From positions 1-23,724 of the forward strand of contig JBKECD010000087.1 of NCBI GenBank assembly GCA_047974225.1: a DNA stretch of 23,724 bases. Direction: 5' to 3'. This DNA comes from JBKEDC01 sp047974225. Lineage in GTDB: Bacteria > Bacteroidota > Bacteroidia > Bacteroidales > Prolixibacteraceae. This document shows, one piece after another, positions 23,426 to 23,724 of this stretch; within the stretch, counting starts at the first letter, position 1, and each line of letters opens with the position of its first letter. The position numbers and the translations under genes were made by a program. Under the pieces are notes generated by a model. The model did no database searches. It saw only the letters and a program-made list of their open reading frames with translations, and was not told the DNA's origin.

Positions 23426-23724
23426 ATGACAACAAATAACTTCGATAATTCCTTGCTCGAATTGCAAGAAAAATTATATCATTATGCGCTCAGTCTGACT
23501 GCCGACCCCGAGACGGCTCAGGATTTACTGCAAGAGACTTTCTTGAAAGCGCTCACCTATCGGGATAAATTCAGGGACGACACCAACATCAAAGCGTGGA
23601 TTTACACGATCATGAAAAACTCATTTATCAACAATTATCGCCACAATCAGAAAGTGCGCATGGCTTTTGATAAAACAAATAATGAATATCATATGTCGCT
23701 GCGCTGTGATGATGTTTTTGCCAC
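23426..23724 (+). CDS. ECF RNA polymerase sigma factor, N-terminal part (runs off right edge)
   Basis: Ninety-nine codons are visible: MTTNNFDNSLLELQEKLYHY, then ALSLTADPETAQDLLQETFLKAL, then a segment with FRDDTNIKAWIYTIMKNSFINNYR. The DAEDLVQETFLKA-like stretch and the RAWLxTIxxNxFxNxYR-like stretch are sigma region 2, including the core-binding and -10 recognition helices of ECF factors. The gene diverges from lacZ. An in-frame ATG at 23408 would add MTKIRD, but it lies 4 bp after the palindrome; 23426 is favoured by the usual start of the family. Region 4 and any anti-sigma gene lie outside the window. Confidence 0.92.
   Translation, partial: MTTNNFDNSLLELQEKLYHYALSLTADPETAQDLLQETFLKALTYRDKFRDDTNIKAWIYTIMKNSFINNYRHNQKVRMAFDKTNNEYHMSLRCDDVFA

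Overview
The window looks like a chromosome segment from a Bacteroidales-type member of the phylum Bacteroidota. The evidence is an ArgR/SUI1/YebC/ZIP housekeeping set, a carboxynorspermidine polyamine pathway, secreted GH2 and GH29 glycosidases with Bacteroidota-style signal and lipoprotein peptides, an ECF sigma factor, and several perfect TAnnTTTG elements (the Bacteroidota -7 promoter box) just upstream of genes. Shine-Dalgarno sequences are weak or absent, as usual for this phylum. No species can be named from sequence reading alone.

Layout. (1) Positions 1-199 hold the N-terminal part of argR on the minus strand, with a promoter and palindromic ARG-box-like sites. (2) Positions 478-8454 (minus) hold a visibly A+T-rich two-gene operon: a 1879-residue protein with a sacsin/HSP90-like GHKL ATPase domain and a DUF3883-like C-terminus, followed 3 bp later by a 777-residue Upf1-like SF1 helicase fused to a PIN ribonuclease domain. 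I cannot match this pair to a named system; it resembles an antiviral or RNA-surveillance module and is the main candidate for novelty. (3) Positions 8455-9459 are about 1 kb of non-coding DNA full of palindromes and tandem repeats. (4) Positions 9460-10609 (plus) hold an SUI1/YciH-type initiation factor and YebC, ending in a good terminator. (5) Positions 10695-11389 (plus) hold a small GNAT-like gene and a 51-codon basic protein, possibly a toxin-antitoxin-like pair. (6) Positions 11415-12227 hold a ZIP metal transporter.

(7) Positions 12375-16722 (plus) are a polyamine cluster: carboxynorspermidine synthase, carboxynorspermidine decarboxylase (overlapping) and agmatinase. Between the decarboxylase and the agmatinase sits a DUF3990 ADP-ribosyltransferase-like toxin gene with two small DUF3791-type partners, and this cassette is bounded by two inverted copies of a ~52-55 bp repeat. 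A convergent, probably bidirectional terminator ends the cluster. (8) Positions 16797-23203 (minus) form a carbohydrate-utilisation group: secreted GH2 beta-galactosidase, then a ~500 bp gap with a 42/43-bp hairpin repeat array, then a CBM9-like lipoprotein and a GH29 alpha-L-fucosidase 2 bp apart. (9) A divergent ECF sigma factor runs off the right edge.

How the genes fit together. Agmatinase makes putrescine from agmatine; the carboxynorspermidine enzymes extend it to spermidine (or make norspermidine). ArgR ties the left edge to arginine supply. The two glycosidases and the CBM9-like lipoprotein suggest periplasmic or cell-surface processing of fucosylated, galactose-containing glycans such as host or milk glycans. 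Three accessory cassettes (helicase/GHKL, GNAT-like pair, DUF3990/DUF3791) lie within 16 kb between conserved housekeeping genes, which points to repeated insertion into intergenic sites.
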